Positions 1 through 9,442 of a stretch of DNA of 64,000 nt are shown in pieces. Both the position numbers and the translations under genes were made by a program. The stretch covers positions 992,001 to 1,056,000 of the forward strand of contig NZ_JAQMHX010000001.1 in assembly GCF_028331445.1 (NCBI RefSeq). Direction: 5' to 3'. The notes beneath the pieces are model-generated. The model did not search any database, was not told the origin of the DNA, and saw only the letters and a program-made list of their open reading frames with translations. Source of the DNA: Candidatus Phyllobacterium onerii. Lineage in GTDB: Bacteria > Pseudomonadota > Alphaproteobacteria > Rhizobiales > Rhizobiaceae. Position 1 is the stretch's first letter. Each line of letters begins with the position of its first letter.

Positions 1-44
1 TTGCCTGTCAATAGCACATATGCGCTAAGAAAGGCTTGAGGAAT

Positions 45-1166
45 CTAGAGTCCCAACGCTGCGAAATACTCGGCTTCCAACCGTGTAGCCATTGCCTCGA
101 TACCGAACTTTTGCTTGAGGGTTCCGATACTTGGAAGCATCTCCTTATAGGTTGTGATATCGCCGATGACATAGGTCATTTTGATTGCCAGATCATTGGC
201 GTCTGGCTGCACCAGGGCAGGGGAATCATCGCCGAGGATTTCCGGAATACCACCGACCCGGCTGGCAATAACCGGCATCCCGGCAGCGAGGGCCTCGATC
301 ACGATATAGGGCAGGGCCTCGGCGCGGGAAGGGATCACGACCACCTTGGCCAGCCTGAACGCTTCATGTGCCTTCATCGGCATGAGAAAGCGAATATCTG
401 CCCCGGCTTGTTTGACGAGGCGACTTCGATCCTTGCCGTCGCCAACCATGACAGCCGTCAGTTTCTGGCCGCTTTGACTGTTCGCTTTCGCAAGGGCGTC
501 GATAAAGATATCGGGTCCCTTCAATACGCGCATCTCGCCGATAAATAGAAAATCGGCGGCGTCATGCAATGCCACGATCGGTTCAAATTCACTGTCTGCC
601 AGGCCGTTATAGATCAGAGCGAAACCGCACCGCGGCTCACCGACTTTCTTCGTATAAACGTTCTGCTCGAATGCGGAGACGAAAATGATCCTGTCGGTCA
701 TCTTCTCCATTGCGCGTTCGACCCGGAAAATCACACGGCCCTGCAGGCTGCTAGGATCGTAGTGCAAACTACCGCCATGCGGAGAATAAAACCGGGCAAT
801 GCGCGAACCGGATACCCGCAGCCACGAGCCGAAGAGCCGTGCATAGGTACCGCCTTTTGCGCCGTGCCCATGCAGGACATCCGGCTGCAATTTCTTGATG
901 ATCCTGTATGTCCGCAGCGCCGCCATCGCATCACCCGGACCGATCTGACGCTGCATGGCAATGCGTTTGAGACCGAGCTCGAGCCGGTCGCGCAGCCCTG
1001 CGAGCAAGGCTTCCTCGAAGTCGCCGCCGGTCGATGCGTCACAGATCACGCCGACCTTGTGACCGGCCTTCACTTGCGCTTCGATGAGATCGCGCACGTG
1101 GCGGAATATTCCGCCAACAGGCGCGCGAAAACAGTGAACGATGCGAAGGGATGGCTTTTCGACCAT
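45..1166 (-). CDS. Glycosyltransferase, GT4-like family
   Basis: A 373-residue GT-B fold glycosyltransferase, probably adding a sugar from a nucleotide-sugar donor to a lipid-linked polysaccharide intermediate at the cytoplasmic face of the inner membrane. The N-terminal half carries the glycine-rich acceptor-side segment (FRAPVGGIFRHV, about residues 13-24). The C-terminal half has the family signature EALPYIVIEALAAGMPVIAS followed by RVGGIPEIL, whose spaced glutamates contact the donor. The ATG start follows a weak GGGA. It lies 8 bp downstream of the polysaccharide export lipoprotein gene on the same strand, so the two are probably co-transcribed. The exact sugar cannot be read from the sequence. 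Confidence 0.85.
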   Translation of the reverse strand: MVEKPSLRIVHCFRAPVGGIFRHVRDLIEAQVKAGHKVGVICDASTGGDFEEALLAGLRDRLELGLKRIAMQRQIGPGDAMAALRTYRIIKKLQPDVLHGHGAKGGTYARLFGSWLRVSGSRIARFYSPHGGSLHYDPSSLQGRVIFRVERAMEKMTDRIIFVSAFEQNVYTKKVGEPRCGFALIYNGLADSEFEPIVALHDAADFLFIGEMRVLKGPDIFIDALAKANSQSGQKLTAVMVGDGKDRSRLVKQAGADIRFLMPMKAHEAFRLAKVVVIPSRAEALPYIVIEALAAGMPVIASRVGGIPEILGDDSPALVQPDANDLAIKMTYVIGDITTYKEMLPSIGTLKQKFGIEAMATRLEAEYFAALGL

Positions 1167-1174
1167 TCCCGTGA

Positions 1175-1741
1175 TCAGAAAAACCGCTCGCGCACATAGA
1201 CTGTGTCGCCGGGCAGCACCTGATCGGAAATGGTGACGCGGCCTGTCAGGCTTTCACCGTTGAACTGGCGCGTGATATCGACGTCGTTCTGTTGGGCGCG
1301 CGGGGTAAAGCCGCCAGCCGCGGCAATGGCTTTCTGTGCCGTCATGCCGGGAACGTAGGAGTATTGCCCGGCCGCACCGACTTCACCCATGATGAAGACC
1401 GGTCGGTAACGATCGATCTCGACCGCGACGTCCGGATCGCGCAGGTAACCTTTGCGCAGCTTGGCGGCGACTTCCTTTGCGATCTGCTGGATGGTCTTGC
1501 CGCGCGCAGGGACACTGCCGATCAGCGGGACGGAGATATATCCGGCCTGGTCGACGCTATATGTGTTGGTAATGCCTTCCTGCTCGAACACAGTCAGCCG
1601 GATGCGGTCGCCCGCGTCCAGCATGTAAGGCTTGTTGATGGCTACGTTGAACGCTGCCGGGGCCGGGCGGTAACTGGCGCAACCGCCCAGCGTCATGGAA
1701 ACAACGCCGATGGCCACCAGAAAGATCTGCTTGCTGAACAC
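1175..1741 (-). CDS. Polysaccharide export lipoprotein (Wza/BexD-like, short form)
   Basis: A 188-residue outer-membrane export protein. It begins with a GTG codon preceded by AGGG. An N-terminal hydrophobic signal ends in a lipobox (LGGC, about residues 18-21). A polysaccharide export domain follows (LDAGDRIRLTVFEQEG near residue 41, then YSVDQAGYISVPLIG), and then one SLBB-type segment around VFIMGEVGAAGQYSYVPGMT. The size suits the short rhizobial Wza relatives that lack the long C-terminal barrel helix. It is divergent from the Wzz/GumC-like gene at 1939, with about 200 bp between them that must hold both promoters. Together they suggest a Wzy-dependent export route. Confidence 0.88.
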   Translation of the reverse strand: MFSKQIFLVAIGVVSMTLGGCASYRPAPAAFNVAINKPYMLDAGDRIRLTVFEQEGITNTYSVDQAGYISVPLIGSVPARGKTIQQIAKEVAAKLRKGYLRDPDVAVEIDRYRPVFIMGEVGAAGQYSYVPGMTAQKAIAAAGGFTPRAQQNDVDITRQFNGESLTGRVTISDQVLPGDTVYVRERFF

Positions 1742-1938
1742 GTCACGAACCCTAACAAACGTTGCGGAGAAGTTTTCTCGATTCTGTGCGGGATTATCAG
1801 TTCATTAGGGTTAATGGCTGGTAAAGTTTAGCAGCGGCAGACCGGTAACTGCACGCTGTGGTTGAATACTGCAACTTCTTAACCCGCTGGTTACCATGCG
1901 TCTTTACCATTATACCATTCGTATTGGAGTGTTCTGGA

Positions 1939-4173
1939 ATGCCCGCGAGCTCTGTCGGAAACGATGTGGACATTGATATAGGCGCGTTGTTTGCCAGTTT
2001 GTGGCGCAACAAGCTGCGAATACTCGTCGGCTCGCTGGTTTTGACGGCACTGGCATTCCTGCTCATGTCATTGGTCTCGCCAAAATATCGCGCCGAGACC
2101 CGCATCCTCATCGAAACGGGTGAATCGGTTTTCACCCGGCCCGCAAATCAACAGGCGGATGACCGTCCGGTGCTGGATCAGGAGGGTATCAAGAGCCAGG
2201 TCGAACTCATAGGTTCATCGGACCTCTTAAAACGCGTTATCGTCAAGCTCGACCTCGCGAAAAACCCCGAACTCTCCGCTGGCGCTGAACCCTCGGCGCT
2301 GTCGCGTCTGTTTGGCGCTGTTGGTATCGGCAACAACCCGGATGAAGAGACGCGCGACGACTATATTCTCCAGTCCGTACGCGATCGCCTACTCGTTTAT
2401 AACGTCGCGGCTTCGCGTGTCATTGTCATTCAGTTCTCCTCCAAGGATCCGACGCTCGCCGCATCGGTTGCCAACGCTATCGCGGACGAATATGTCGCCA
2501 CGCAACAATCGGCGAAATCCCGGGCAAACACCGATGCAGCCGGCTGGTTGCAGCCGGAGATCGCCGACCTCAGCCAGCGCGTCAAGGATGCCGAGGCGAA
2601 GGTAGCGGCATATCGCGGCTCCTCGGACCTCCTGATAGGCCAGAACAATGCTGTTCTCGCCACCCAGCAGCTTTCAGAACTCTCCACTGAACTTTCGCGC
2701 GTACGGGCAAACAGGGCCGCAAGCGAGGCAAGCGCCCAGAGCGTCCGCGCTGCGCTGGCCAAGGGTGCGCCTGTCGAAACACTCCCAGCGGTCATGGCCT
2801 CGCCGCTGATCCAGCGCCTGCGCGAGCGTCAGGTACAGCTCAACAACGATATCGCCGATCTTTCCGCATCTCTGCTCAGCGGCCATCCCCGCATCCGGGC
2901 ACTGCGTTCGCAGCTCGCCGATCTCAATAATCAGATCCGTCTCGAGGCTCGCAAGGTTCTTGGCAGCCTCGAAGCCGAAGCTGAAACTGCACGTTTACGC
3001 GAGAGCCAATTGACGAGCTCGCTCAATGAGTTGAAGACGCAATCTTCAAAAGCGGGCGAAGAAGAAGTGGAGTTGCGCGCGCTGGAGCGTGAAGCCACCG
3101 CCCAGCGGCAATTGCTCGAATCATACCTGACCCGCTATCGCGAAGCGTCGTCCCGCACGGATCGCGGCTATCTGCCAGCGGATGCGCGTATCTTCTCCCG
3201 CGCCGACAGGCCGATCGAGCCGTATTTCCCGAAGAAGATCCCGATGACAATTGCCGCATTTGTTGCATCGCTGCTGCTGCTCAGCATCATCACCTTGCTG
3301 CGGGCACTGTTCAGCGGACAGGCGCTTCGTCCGGCCAGTCCACAGGCAATCGTCGCGGAAGATATAACACCCCCGGTGGCCGTTCGCAGTATCCCTGAAC
3401 CAGTCCAGCCTGTTGTGGAACCCACTCAGCCAGTGGCAGGGCCCGTCGCGCCCCTTGCCGCCGATATCCATGAAATGCCTGAAGAGCCGGCGGTCTCCGA
3501 AGCGAAAGAGCAGCTGGCGGAAATGGATACACTGGTTGCGCAGGCTCCAGCGGAAGCGCCGGCAATCCCCACTGGTCATTCGGGCATTGCGAATGTCGCG
3601 ATGCGTTTGATGGCGAGCGGTGCAGCGCGCGCCGTGGTAGTCTCGCCGGAAGGCGATGAGGCGTCGGCCCTGACCATCCTGCTCGTGCGCGAGCTTGCCG
3701 ACCGGGGCGTGCGGGTCATCCTCGTCGACATGACCGGATCGGGTGAAATCGGCCGTTCCATGCTGGACGACAAGAACCTTCCTGGCATCACAAACCTTCT
3801 CGTTTCGGAAAAGCATTTCAGCGATGTCATCCATCCGGACCACTATTCGCAAGCCGAGATCATTCCGCTCGGCAACCACGATCCATCAAAGGCCATGCAA
3901 TCCGTTGGCCGTTTGCCAATGATTCTTAATGCCCTGCAGTCAGCCTATGATCTTGTCGTTGTCGATGCGGGTCCGGCGACTGTTGTCGAGCTGAAGCATC
4001 TGCTAGCCGACGGAACGGAACTCATCCTCGGCGTCGTCGACCCTGACGATCCCGACGTAGCCGCTACAGCCAAGGCTGTTTATGACGCGAAGCTGCTTGA
4101 GCCCGAATTGCTGACACCCTTCGAGAAAGAGCATCTGCGTCTCGATTCTGGCCGGATTGTACGTTCGGCCTAG
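1939..4173 (+). CDS. Wzz/GumC-type polysaccharide co-polymerase with degenerate kinase-like domain
   Basis: A 744-residue inner-membrane protein that should set chain length and couple polymerisation to export. The start at 1939 is preferred over an in-frame GTG at 1858 because GGAG precedes it and the Wzz domain begins right after. It has a first membrane helix near residues 26-45, a long periplasmic coiled-coil region (about 190-420), a second helix near 435-460, a proline/valine/glutamate-rich linker, and a C-terminal ParA/BY-kinase-like domain. That domain keeps a Walker A'-like strand (VILVDMTG, about 592) and Walker B (YDLVVVDAG, about 669). Where the P-loop should be, near 565-580, it reads SPEGDEASAL, with no GK[ST]. 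No C-terminal tyrosine cluster is present. It is therefore probably a pseudokinase. Confidence 0.88.
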   Translation: MPASSVGNDVDIDIGALFASLWRNKLRILVGSLVLTALAFLLMSLVSPKYRAETRILIETGESVFTRPANQQADDRPVLDQEGIKSQVELIGSSDLLKRVIVKLDLAKNPELSAGAEPSALSRLFGAVGIGNNPDEETRDDYILQSVRDRLLVYNVAASRVIVIQFSSKDPTLAASVANAIADEYVATQQSAKSRANTDAAGWLQPEIADLSQRVKDAEAKVAAYRGSSDLLIGQNNAVLATQQLSELSTELSRVRANRAASEASAQSVRAALAKGAPVETLPAVMASPLIQRLRERQVQLNNDIADLSASLLSGHPRIRALRSQLADLNNQIRLEARKVLGSLEAEAETARLRESQLTSSLNELKTQSSKAGEEEVELRALEREATAQRQLLESYLTRYREASSRTDRGYLPADARIFSRADRPIEPYFPKKIPMTIAAFVASLLLLSIITLLRALFSGQALRPASPQAIVAEDITPPVAVRSIPEPVQPVVEPTQPVAGPVAPLAADIHEMPEEPAVSEAKEQLAEMDTLVAQAPAEAPAIPTGHSGIANVAMRLMASGAARAVVVSPEGDEASALTILLVRELADRGVRVILVDMTGSGEIGRSMLDDKNLPGITNLLVSEKHFSDVIHPDHYSQAEIIPLGNHDPSKAMQSVGRLPMILNALQSAYDLVVVDAGPATVVELKHLLADGTELILGVVDPDDPDVAATAKAVYDAKLLEPELLTPFEKEHLRLDSGRIVRSA

Positions 4174-5297
4174 CGTTTTCCAAAAAGACGCGAACGGGCT
4201 TTTTTCACGGCGGCCCAGACGGTTTCGTTTTTCTTGATACGGCGCACGAGCCCGCCGCGCGCACCGAGATATCCTGCGAACAGGCGGCCCTTCGTCGTGA
4301 GGCTGACGTCGGTGTCGTAGCTCTGCACCTCGAGATCGGACCAGCTTCGTTTATACGGTTCGTCGCCAATGCCAAAACTGTAAATCGCAAGGTCCGTCTC
4401 GCAACTGTCCAGAATGTCTTCGAAAAACAGGAACTCGCCGGGGCTGGCGCTGACCAGTTCATCCTCCGTGATGCCGATGAAATCGATGAACGTTTGTTTT
4501 CTCGCATAAGACTTGCCAAGAACCGCGCGATACTGCCCCGCCACTTCAAGTGCTTTGAGTTGGAAGCCTGGCATTGCCGACTGAACTTCGTGGGCGAACA
4601 GCTGCAGGAAGAATTCCATGGTTCCCGCCGGTTCATAGGTGTTCTTGATCCCAGCCTTTGCGAGCCGCGCTGCCTTGCACTCGAAATAGTTGTTCAGCAT
4701 CGCGTTGGTCTCGACGGGAGTCGTGGCCGTCAGGATGCGATATCCCCCTGCCTCCTCGAACCGCCGCGTGTTCTGACGATGCTTCTTCTTCTTGCGTTTG
4801 GCATTGTGCCGGCCCAGCACGATTTCAAAATCCCGGTCCAGCGTGATACCCAGGCTGATATTGGCATTCTCGCGACTTTGCAGCTGCATCAGCGGATTTG
4901 CCCTGCCGTCAAGCTCATCCAATTGCCTCACAAGCGAGACAACGTCGATGTCCGGCCGCACCTTGTGCAGCGCTTTAAATAGAACAATGAGATCGGCCGC
5001 CGTAATTTGAGCATCAGCCGCCAGCGCCGGGAAGTTGCAATTGGCATGCGGCCCTCCGGGAAACGCGGCAATCCGGACGGGACCTCTTTTCACAACCTCC
5101 AGCGGCAAAAGGAAAATCGGCTTGTCCGCTTCATGTATTGCCGCGACAAGGCAGTCTGCGTTGACGCATGACTGCCAGAATGAAAACCAGTTGGCGGTTT
5201 GTGCTGGACCGGCAAGAAAATCTTCGCCCAGTTCATTCCACAATGCTTTGGCTTCAAGCGGTGCAATTATTTTTGCTTGTCGTGAAGTGATGGACAT
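4170..5297 (-). CDS. GNAT-superfamily acyltransferase (CelD/BioF2-like)
   Basis: A 375-residue soluble protein of the GNAT/FemAB-like group often called cellulose-biosynthesis CelD, found in polysaccharide loci where it may acylate sugar residues; the substrate is unknown. The central region (about residues 160-300) has the expected pattern: a lysine-rich helix (NAKRKKKKHRQNTRRFEEAGG), a strand-helix unit with NYFECKAARLAKAG, then the YRAVLGKSYARKQTFIDF and FLFFEDILDSC segments that form the acyl-CoA fold. It is convergent with the Wzz-like gene: the two stop codons overlap within a CTAG (4170-4173). It is divergent from the deacetylase at 5430, and both probably belong to the same surface-polysaccharide locus. 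Confidence 0.75.
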   Translation of the reverse strand: MSITSRQAKIIAPLEAKALWNELGEDFLAGPAQTANWFSFWQSCVNADCLVAAIHEADKPIFLLPLEVVKRGPVRIAAFPGGPHANCNFPALAADAQITAADLIVLFKALHKVRPDIDVVSLVRQLDELDGRANPLMQLQSRENANISLGITLDRDFEIVLGRHNAKRKKKKHRQNTRRFEEAGGYRILTATTPVETNAMLNNYFECKAARLAKAGIKNTYEPAGTMEFFLQLFAHEVQSAMPGFQLKALEVAGQYRAVLGKSYARKQTFIDFIGITEDELVSASPGEFLFFEDILDSCETDLAIYSFGIGDEPYKRSWSDLEVQSYDTDVSLTTKGRLFAGYLGARGGLVRRIKKNETVWAAVKKARSRLFGKR

Positions 5298-5429
5298 TCT
5301 TGCGTTCCATTGGAAGAGATGCGAAAGGCGGCGAGGTTTTGTTGATCAACCATATATAAACGTTTAAGTCGCAAGAGTTGATGAACAGAATCCCTTCGAT
5401 ATCTTCAAATAACGCGAATTGGTGAAGGA

Positions 5430-6482
5430 ATGGTCCACGCGGCCGACTTGATACGAAAAGCCGTGATGAGACTGGCTTGGCATAGCGGCTTTGCCTCAAG
5501 CACACGCGACCGCTTTGGCGGGCTCGGTTCCATCATCATGCTGCACCGGGTACGTCCGGATTGTATCAGTCCGCTCGGCGTCACCCGTTCACTGGCGATC
5601 ACGCCCATCTTTCTCGATCAAATCATTGTGTCGCTGAAATCCGAAGGCACGGAAATCGTCTCCATGGACGAGATGGCCGAGCGCGTCAAAGCTGGACTAC
5701 CCGGCAAACGGCGCTTTGTTGCCATCACACTCGACGATGGCTATAACGACAACCTCAATCACGCCTATCCGGTTTTCCAGAAGCACAATGCGCCGTTCAC
5801 AATATATGCGGCGCCAGGCCTGATCGAGGGTGCCGCGGTACTGTGGTGGGAGATCGCCGAAAAACTCATTGCCAAGGCAGATTCCATAAGGATCCCCGGC
5901 GGACCGGAATGGCGTTGCGGAACCCTATTTCAAAAGCGTGCAACTTTTCATGCCTTGATGCGCTATTTTTCGTACACGTTGACCGAGTTGGAGCAATTGC
6001 CGGTCCTTCGTGAAATGTGCGCCCAAGAGGGAATGATCTGCGGCGTGGCCGCCGATCAGGATGTCATGAGCTGGAAGGAAATGCGCCAGATCGCCAGCGA
6101 TCCGCTATGCACGATCGGCGCGCATACGGTCCATCACTACAACCTTAAGAAATTGACTCCGGATATGGTCGCGCAGGAAATGCGCCTGTCCGCCGACATG
6201 CTGGAACAAGAACTCGGCAAGCGGCCGGCCCATTTCGCCTATCCCTACGGCTCTTCAAAAGCTGCAGGTCGCCGCGAAGCCGAGATAGCCGCGGCGGAAG
6301 GTTTTGTCTCCGCAGTCACGACAAGGCATGGCACCATCCACGCCGAACATCGGGCCAATATGTGGGCGCTGCCACGCATCTCCATCAACGGCCGCTTCCA
6401 GAAACTGGTCTACGCCAGGACGATGATGAGCGGCGTGACGACGCCAATCGCCAATGCGGGAAGGCGAGTGGTCCAGGCCTAG
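5430..6482 (+). CDS. Polysaccharide deacetylase (NodB-homology domain)
   Basis: A 350-residue metal-dependent deacetylase of carbohydrate esterase family 4, likely removing acetyl groups from amino sugars of an exopolysaccharide. It shows motif 1 TLDDGY (residues 100-105, with the catalytic and metal Asp), motif 2 GAHTVHH (metal histidines) near residue 227, and a YPYGSS segment near 271. There is no clear signal peptide, so a cytoplasmic or membrane-associated site is more likely than a secreted one. The start is supported by GGTGAAGGA just upstream. It faces away from the acyltransferase gene across a 132-bp divergent promoter region. Its acceptor cannot be told from sequence, and it should not be named nodB. 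Confidence 0.85.
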   Translation: MVHAADLIRKAVMRLAWHSGFASSTRDRFGGLGSIIMLHRVRPDCISPLGVTRSLAITPIFLDQIIVSLKSEGTEIVSMDEMAERVKAGLPGKRRFVAITLDDGYNDNLNHAYPVFQKHNAPFTIYAAPGLIEGAAVLWWEIAEKLIAKADSIRIPGGPEWRCGTLFQKRATFHALMRYFSYTLTELEQLPVLREMCAQEGMICGVAADQDVMSWKEMRQIASDPLCTIGAHTVHHYNLKKLTPDMVAQEMRLSADMLEQELGKRPAHFAYPYGSSKAAGRREAEIAAAEGFVSAVTTRHGTIHAEHRANMWALPRISINGRFQKLVYARTMMSGVTTPIANAGRRVVQA

Positions 6483-6552
6483 AGCAAGTTTAGGCACATT
6501 GTCGGCGCCTCCCCACAGGCGTATCCTCAATCAGCGTAGCTGGGAGATTGAG

Positions 6553-6936
6553 ATGGATGATCGAACCGTGCGGATGGCGCTGGAGCGCCATTGGGATGCT
6601 TCGGACGCAAGCGATTTCAAGGTCGAACATGAAATCTACCGCGAGGACGCCGTGCTCTATTATCCTCAATCGGGAGAACGCATCCGAGGGCGGAAGAACA
6701 TTCAAGAGAGCCGGTTCGTCCAGCCAAACAAGAAGCGTTTTACGATCCTGCGAATTATCGGTAGCGGCGATCTCTGGGTCACTGAATACGTACTCACCTA
6801 TGACGGCGTACCGTCTTATGTGGTGAGCATCATGGAATTCCACGAAGGACTGGTGGAAAACGAAACGCAATATTTCGCCGATCGGTTCGACCCTGCGCCC
6901 TCACGCGCGCATCTTGTCGAGCGAGTATCAGGGTGA
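6553..6936 (+). CDS. SnoaL/NTF2-like small protein
   Basis: A 127-residue protein with the cone-shaped NTF2/SnoaL-like pattern: an N-terminal helix (VRMALERHWDASDASDF), then EIYREDAVLYYPQSGERIRG and alternating strands ending in VENETQYFADRFDP. Relatives bind small hydrophobic ligands or act as isomerases or cyclases, but most are of unknown role, and no catalytic pair is certain here. The ATG at 6553 is preferred over the upstream in-frame ATG at 6454, which lies inside the deacetylase gene, because GGGAG stands at a suitable distance. Its 3' end overlaps the convergent DUF2842 gene by 9 bp. Confidence 0.72.
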   Translation: MDDRTVRMALERHWDASDASDFKVEHEIYREDAVLYYPQSGERIRGRKNIQESRFVQPNKKRFTILRIIGSGDLWVTEYVLTYDGVPSYVVSIMEFHEGLVENETQYFADRFDPAPSRAHLVERVSG

Positions 6937-7146
6937 ATTCTTCTTCGGCGCCTTTTCCATCCAGCTGATGATGAACATCGCCGGTACGACCCAAAGGAAT
7001 CCTGTCCCGAAGAAATAGAGCAGGTGAACCCACGGACCGGAATTGCCAAGCAGCGCAACGGCAAAGATTGTTGCGACGATTGCGTAGACGCAGACGAGCG
7101 CCACGAGCAGAAATGTTCCGATGAGTTTCTTCAGCCTTACAGGCAT
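6928..7146 (-). CDS. DUF2842 small membrane protein
   Basis: A 72-residue integral membrane protein with two hydrophobic helices (LIGTFLLVALVCVYAIVATI and, after a short loop, WVHLLYFFGTGFLWVVPAMF). It ends in a short charged tail (WMEKAPKKNSP). The sequence fits the alphaproteobacterial DUF2842 family, whose function is unknown. The ATG at 7146 gives the family's usual N-terminus (MPVRLKKLIGT); a longer in-frame start at 7242 would add an unlikely hydrophobic leader. It is convergent with the NTF2-like gene. Confidence 0.75.
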   Translation of the reverse strand: MPVRLKKLIGTFLLVALVCVYAIVATIFAVALLGNSGPWVHLLYFFGTGFLWVVPAMFIISWMEKAPKKNSP

Positions 7147-7276
7147 TGCGCTATCCAGTCTTACAATTTCCGGCCATCCTCTAACGGTAAACAAAACTGC
7201 CGGAAAGCAAAAAAGCCATTGCGGTGATAAAAAGCTGGCCATTCCAAGCGGAGCGGCCAGCCTTTTCGCGGTAGTC

Positions 7277-8158
7277 CTAAAGCAGTTTTACGCTTGAGCA
7301 AAATCCTGGCTGATATTGGTAGACCCAGTGTGTCTTCGTGGTACTGCTGCTGGACACCCATTGGGTCATGCCCTGCAACGTGTCGAAGAGGAGTTTCGAA
7401 CGTTCCGTCACCTTGTTGTTGAAAGCGCCACCATCGGATTTGACCTTGAAGGAAAGTTCGGCAATGGCAGGCTTTGCGGCAGTGCCGACATACCATAGCG
7501 TCAGCGAGAAATCCGCGTCCTTTGCGCCAAGGTCGCTATCGACACCGGTATAGGTACGCTCGGTAATATCGAGCTTGCCGACAAGACTCAAAATATCCTT
7601 CGTCGGCAGATTGAGTGATGCAATGCCCGGGAAGAGGCTGGTTACATCATCCAGACTGTTCAGTTTTTTCGTCGCAGCCAGCGGTTCTGTCGTCGAGTGC
7701 GAGAAAGTTTCCTTGAAAGGCGGCACGATGTCATCTTCGAGCTTGGTCTTGGCTCTGGAAACACTACCGCTGACATCAGCGGCCGCGGCCGTCGACTGAC
7801 TGGACGAGCGGAATTTGAGCGTGATTTCACTGGCCGCATCGTCGCCGCGTGTACGTAGCATGTAGCCCGACGCATTCAGGTCGCAGGTGCCGGGCGAGTC
7901 ATAAAAGCGCACGGTGCGCGTTTCATCTTCGGTGAACTTGCCATCAACGCTGCGATCGAAATTTGCTGTCTTCAGTTGGGCTTTCAGATCAGTCAGGAAC
8001 TGATTGGCAACTGTTGCGGGTTGCTTGTCGAAGAGGGATGGAGTGAGCAGGATCTTGTATTCCTTGCTCGCCAACACGTCTGCAGCCTGAGCAGCACAGG
8101 TGACATAAATGACGGCGGCAGCAGTGCCGGCTGCGATTTTCAACCAATTAAACATCAT
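7277..8158 (-). CDS. Secreted protein with CYTH-like fold
   Basis: A 293-residue protein with a Sec signal peptide (residues 1-25, cleavage after AAQA). The mature part follows the order of charged strands seen in CYTH/triphosphate-tunnel proteins: EYKILLT near the start, then RTVRFYDSPGTCDLNASGYM, LRTRG, EITLKF, and later DFSLTLWYV and IAELSFKVK. CYTH enzymes bind a triphosphate and divalent metal inside a barrel, but most are cytoplasmic, so an exported relative is unusual and its substrate is unknown. Two cysteines (near residues 93 and 288) could form a disulfide after export. The gene stands alone, divergent from ctaA. The fold call is by eye. Confidence 0.5.
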   Translation of the reverse strand: MMFNWLKIAAGTAAAVIYVTCAAQAADVLASKEYKILLTPSLFDKQPATVANQFLTDLKAQLKTANFDRSVDGKFTEDETRTVRFYDSPGTCDLNASGYMLRTRGDDAASEITLKFRSSSQSTAAAADVSGSVSRAKTKLEDDIVPPFKETFSHSTTEPLAATKKLNSLDDVTSLFPGIASLNLPTKDILSLVGKLDITERTYTGVDSDLGAKDADFSLTLWYVGTAAKPAIAELSFKVKSDGGAFNNKVTERSKLLFDTLQGMTQWVSSSSTTKTHWVYQYQPGFCSSVKLL

Positions 8159-8344
8159 AACCTCTCAGATTAAAGGGATATTGCCGGGCACGATGCCAGG
8201 CGCAATATTGCTCTGGCAGTGTGGCGAATAAGCGATGACGCCTTCGTGACGGCGCAGACCTGGACGCGACGGCGTGTCGCGTGAACTGCGCTTGTCATGC
8301 AACCGCTTATGCTGCACCTATCGGCGCAATAAGGAGCGTCTTGC

Positions 8345-9442
8345 ATGGCTGCCAATACACTATCCCAAGGCACGATTGTCTCGGTTCAGGACCGCGAAGC
8401 GCGCAACCGCCAATATATCCGCATCTGGCTTTATCTGGTGCTGATCGTCCTGGCGACCATCGTGCTTGTCGGGGGTGCAACGCGGATGACGGGCTCCGGC
8501 CTTTCCATCACCGAATGGAAGCCTATCCATGGCATCATACCGCCGTTCGGCCATGATCAATGGATGGAGGAGTTCGATAAATACCGGCAGATCCCGCAAT
8601 ATCAACAGCTGAACAAGGGCATGAGCCTTGCGGAGTTCCAGCAAATCTTCTGGTGGGAATGGGCGCATCGCTTTCTCGCGCGGGGCGTCGGCTTTCTCGT
8701 GGCCGTACCGCTCGCGTTCTTCTGGCTCACCGGCAGGCTGGAGCGCCGGTTGAAGCCGCGCATGATCTTCATTCTGGCGCTCGGCGCTCTGCAGGGTGCT
8801 GTCGGCTGGTGGATGGTCGCATCGGGGCTGGTCGACCGAGTCGACGTCAGCCAGTACCGGCTCGCCACGCATCTCACGCTCGCCTGCATTATTTTCGCGG
8901 CGGTCATGTATGTCGCCCGGGGCCTTGCCGTCTATTCCGAAGCGCCGGCCAATCGCCAGATTCAGCGTTTTGCTGGCTGGTTCGTGCTCTTTGTCTTCAT
9001 CCAGATTTATCTCGGAGCGTTGGTCGCTGGCCTTGACGCAGGCCTTTCCTATAATACCTGGCCGCTGATGGACGGGTCAGTCATTCCCGGCGATCTCTTT
9101 CCGATCCAGCCGATCTGGCACAATCTCTTCGAAAGCCCGAAGACAGTGCAATTCGTGCATCGCTGCTTTGCCTATTTCGTGTTGATCGTGGCCATCTGGC
9201 AGGCTGTATCGACTGTCCGGCAAGCCCCCGGTACCACCCACGCACGCCGCGCCGTGCTTCTTGTTGTTCTGGTAACCTTGCAGGCGGCGATCGGCATCAC
9301 GACGCTGTTGCTGCAGGTGCCGATCGGTCTCGGGCTGCTGCATCAGTTCTTCGCCATCGTCATACTCGGGTTTTCCGTTGCCCATTGGCGCGCGACCAAG
9401 GGCGCTTATCCGCGTGAGACGGAAGTCGTCGCTGAGCGCTAG
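8345..9442 (+). CDS. ctaA: Heme A synthase CtaA (COX15 type)
   Basis: A 365-residue inner-membrane enzyme that oxidises the C8 methyl of heme O to the formyl of heme A for aa3-type cytochrome oxidase. Eight membrane helices can be traced. The conserved heme-ligand histidines stand in [29 protein letters not shown] and LLHQFFAIV. The N-terminal [19 protein letters not shown] is diagnostic of the type found in alphaproteobacteria and mitochondria, and the length matches that family. The stop codon overlaps the stop of the convergent toxin gene inside a CTAG at 9439-9442. Confidence 0.95.
   Translation: MAANTLSQGTIVSVQDREARNRQYIRIWLYLVLIVLATIVLVGGATRMTGSGLSITEWKPIHGIIPPFGHDQWMEEFDKYRQIPQYQQLNKGMSLAEFQQIFWWEWAHRFLARGVGFLVAVPLAFFWLTGRLERRLKPRMIFILALGALQGAVGWWMVASGLVDRVDVSQYRLATHLTLACIIFAAVMYVARGLAVYSEAPANRQIQRFAGWFVLFVFIQIYLGALVAGLDAGLSYNTWPLMDGSVIPGDLFPIQPIWHNLFESPKTVQFVHRCFAYFVLIVAIWQAVSTVRQAPGTTHARRAVLLVVLVTLQAAIGITTLLLQVPIGLGLLHQFFAIVILGFSVAHWRATKGAYPRETEVVAER

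Noticed and set aside
5430-6482. Possible nodB nodulation gene
   Set aside because: The domain is the generic NodB-homology deacetylase; no nodA, nodC or nod-box is nearby, and the context is an exopolysaccharide locus.
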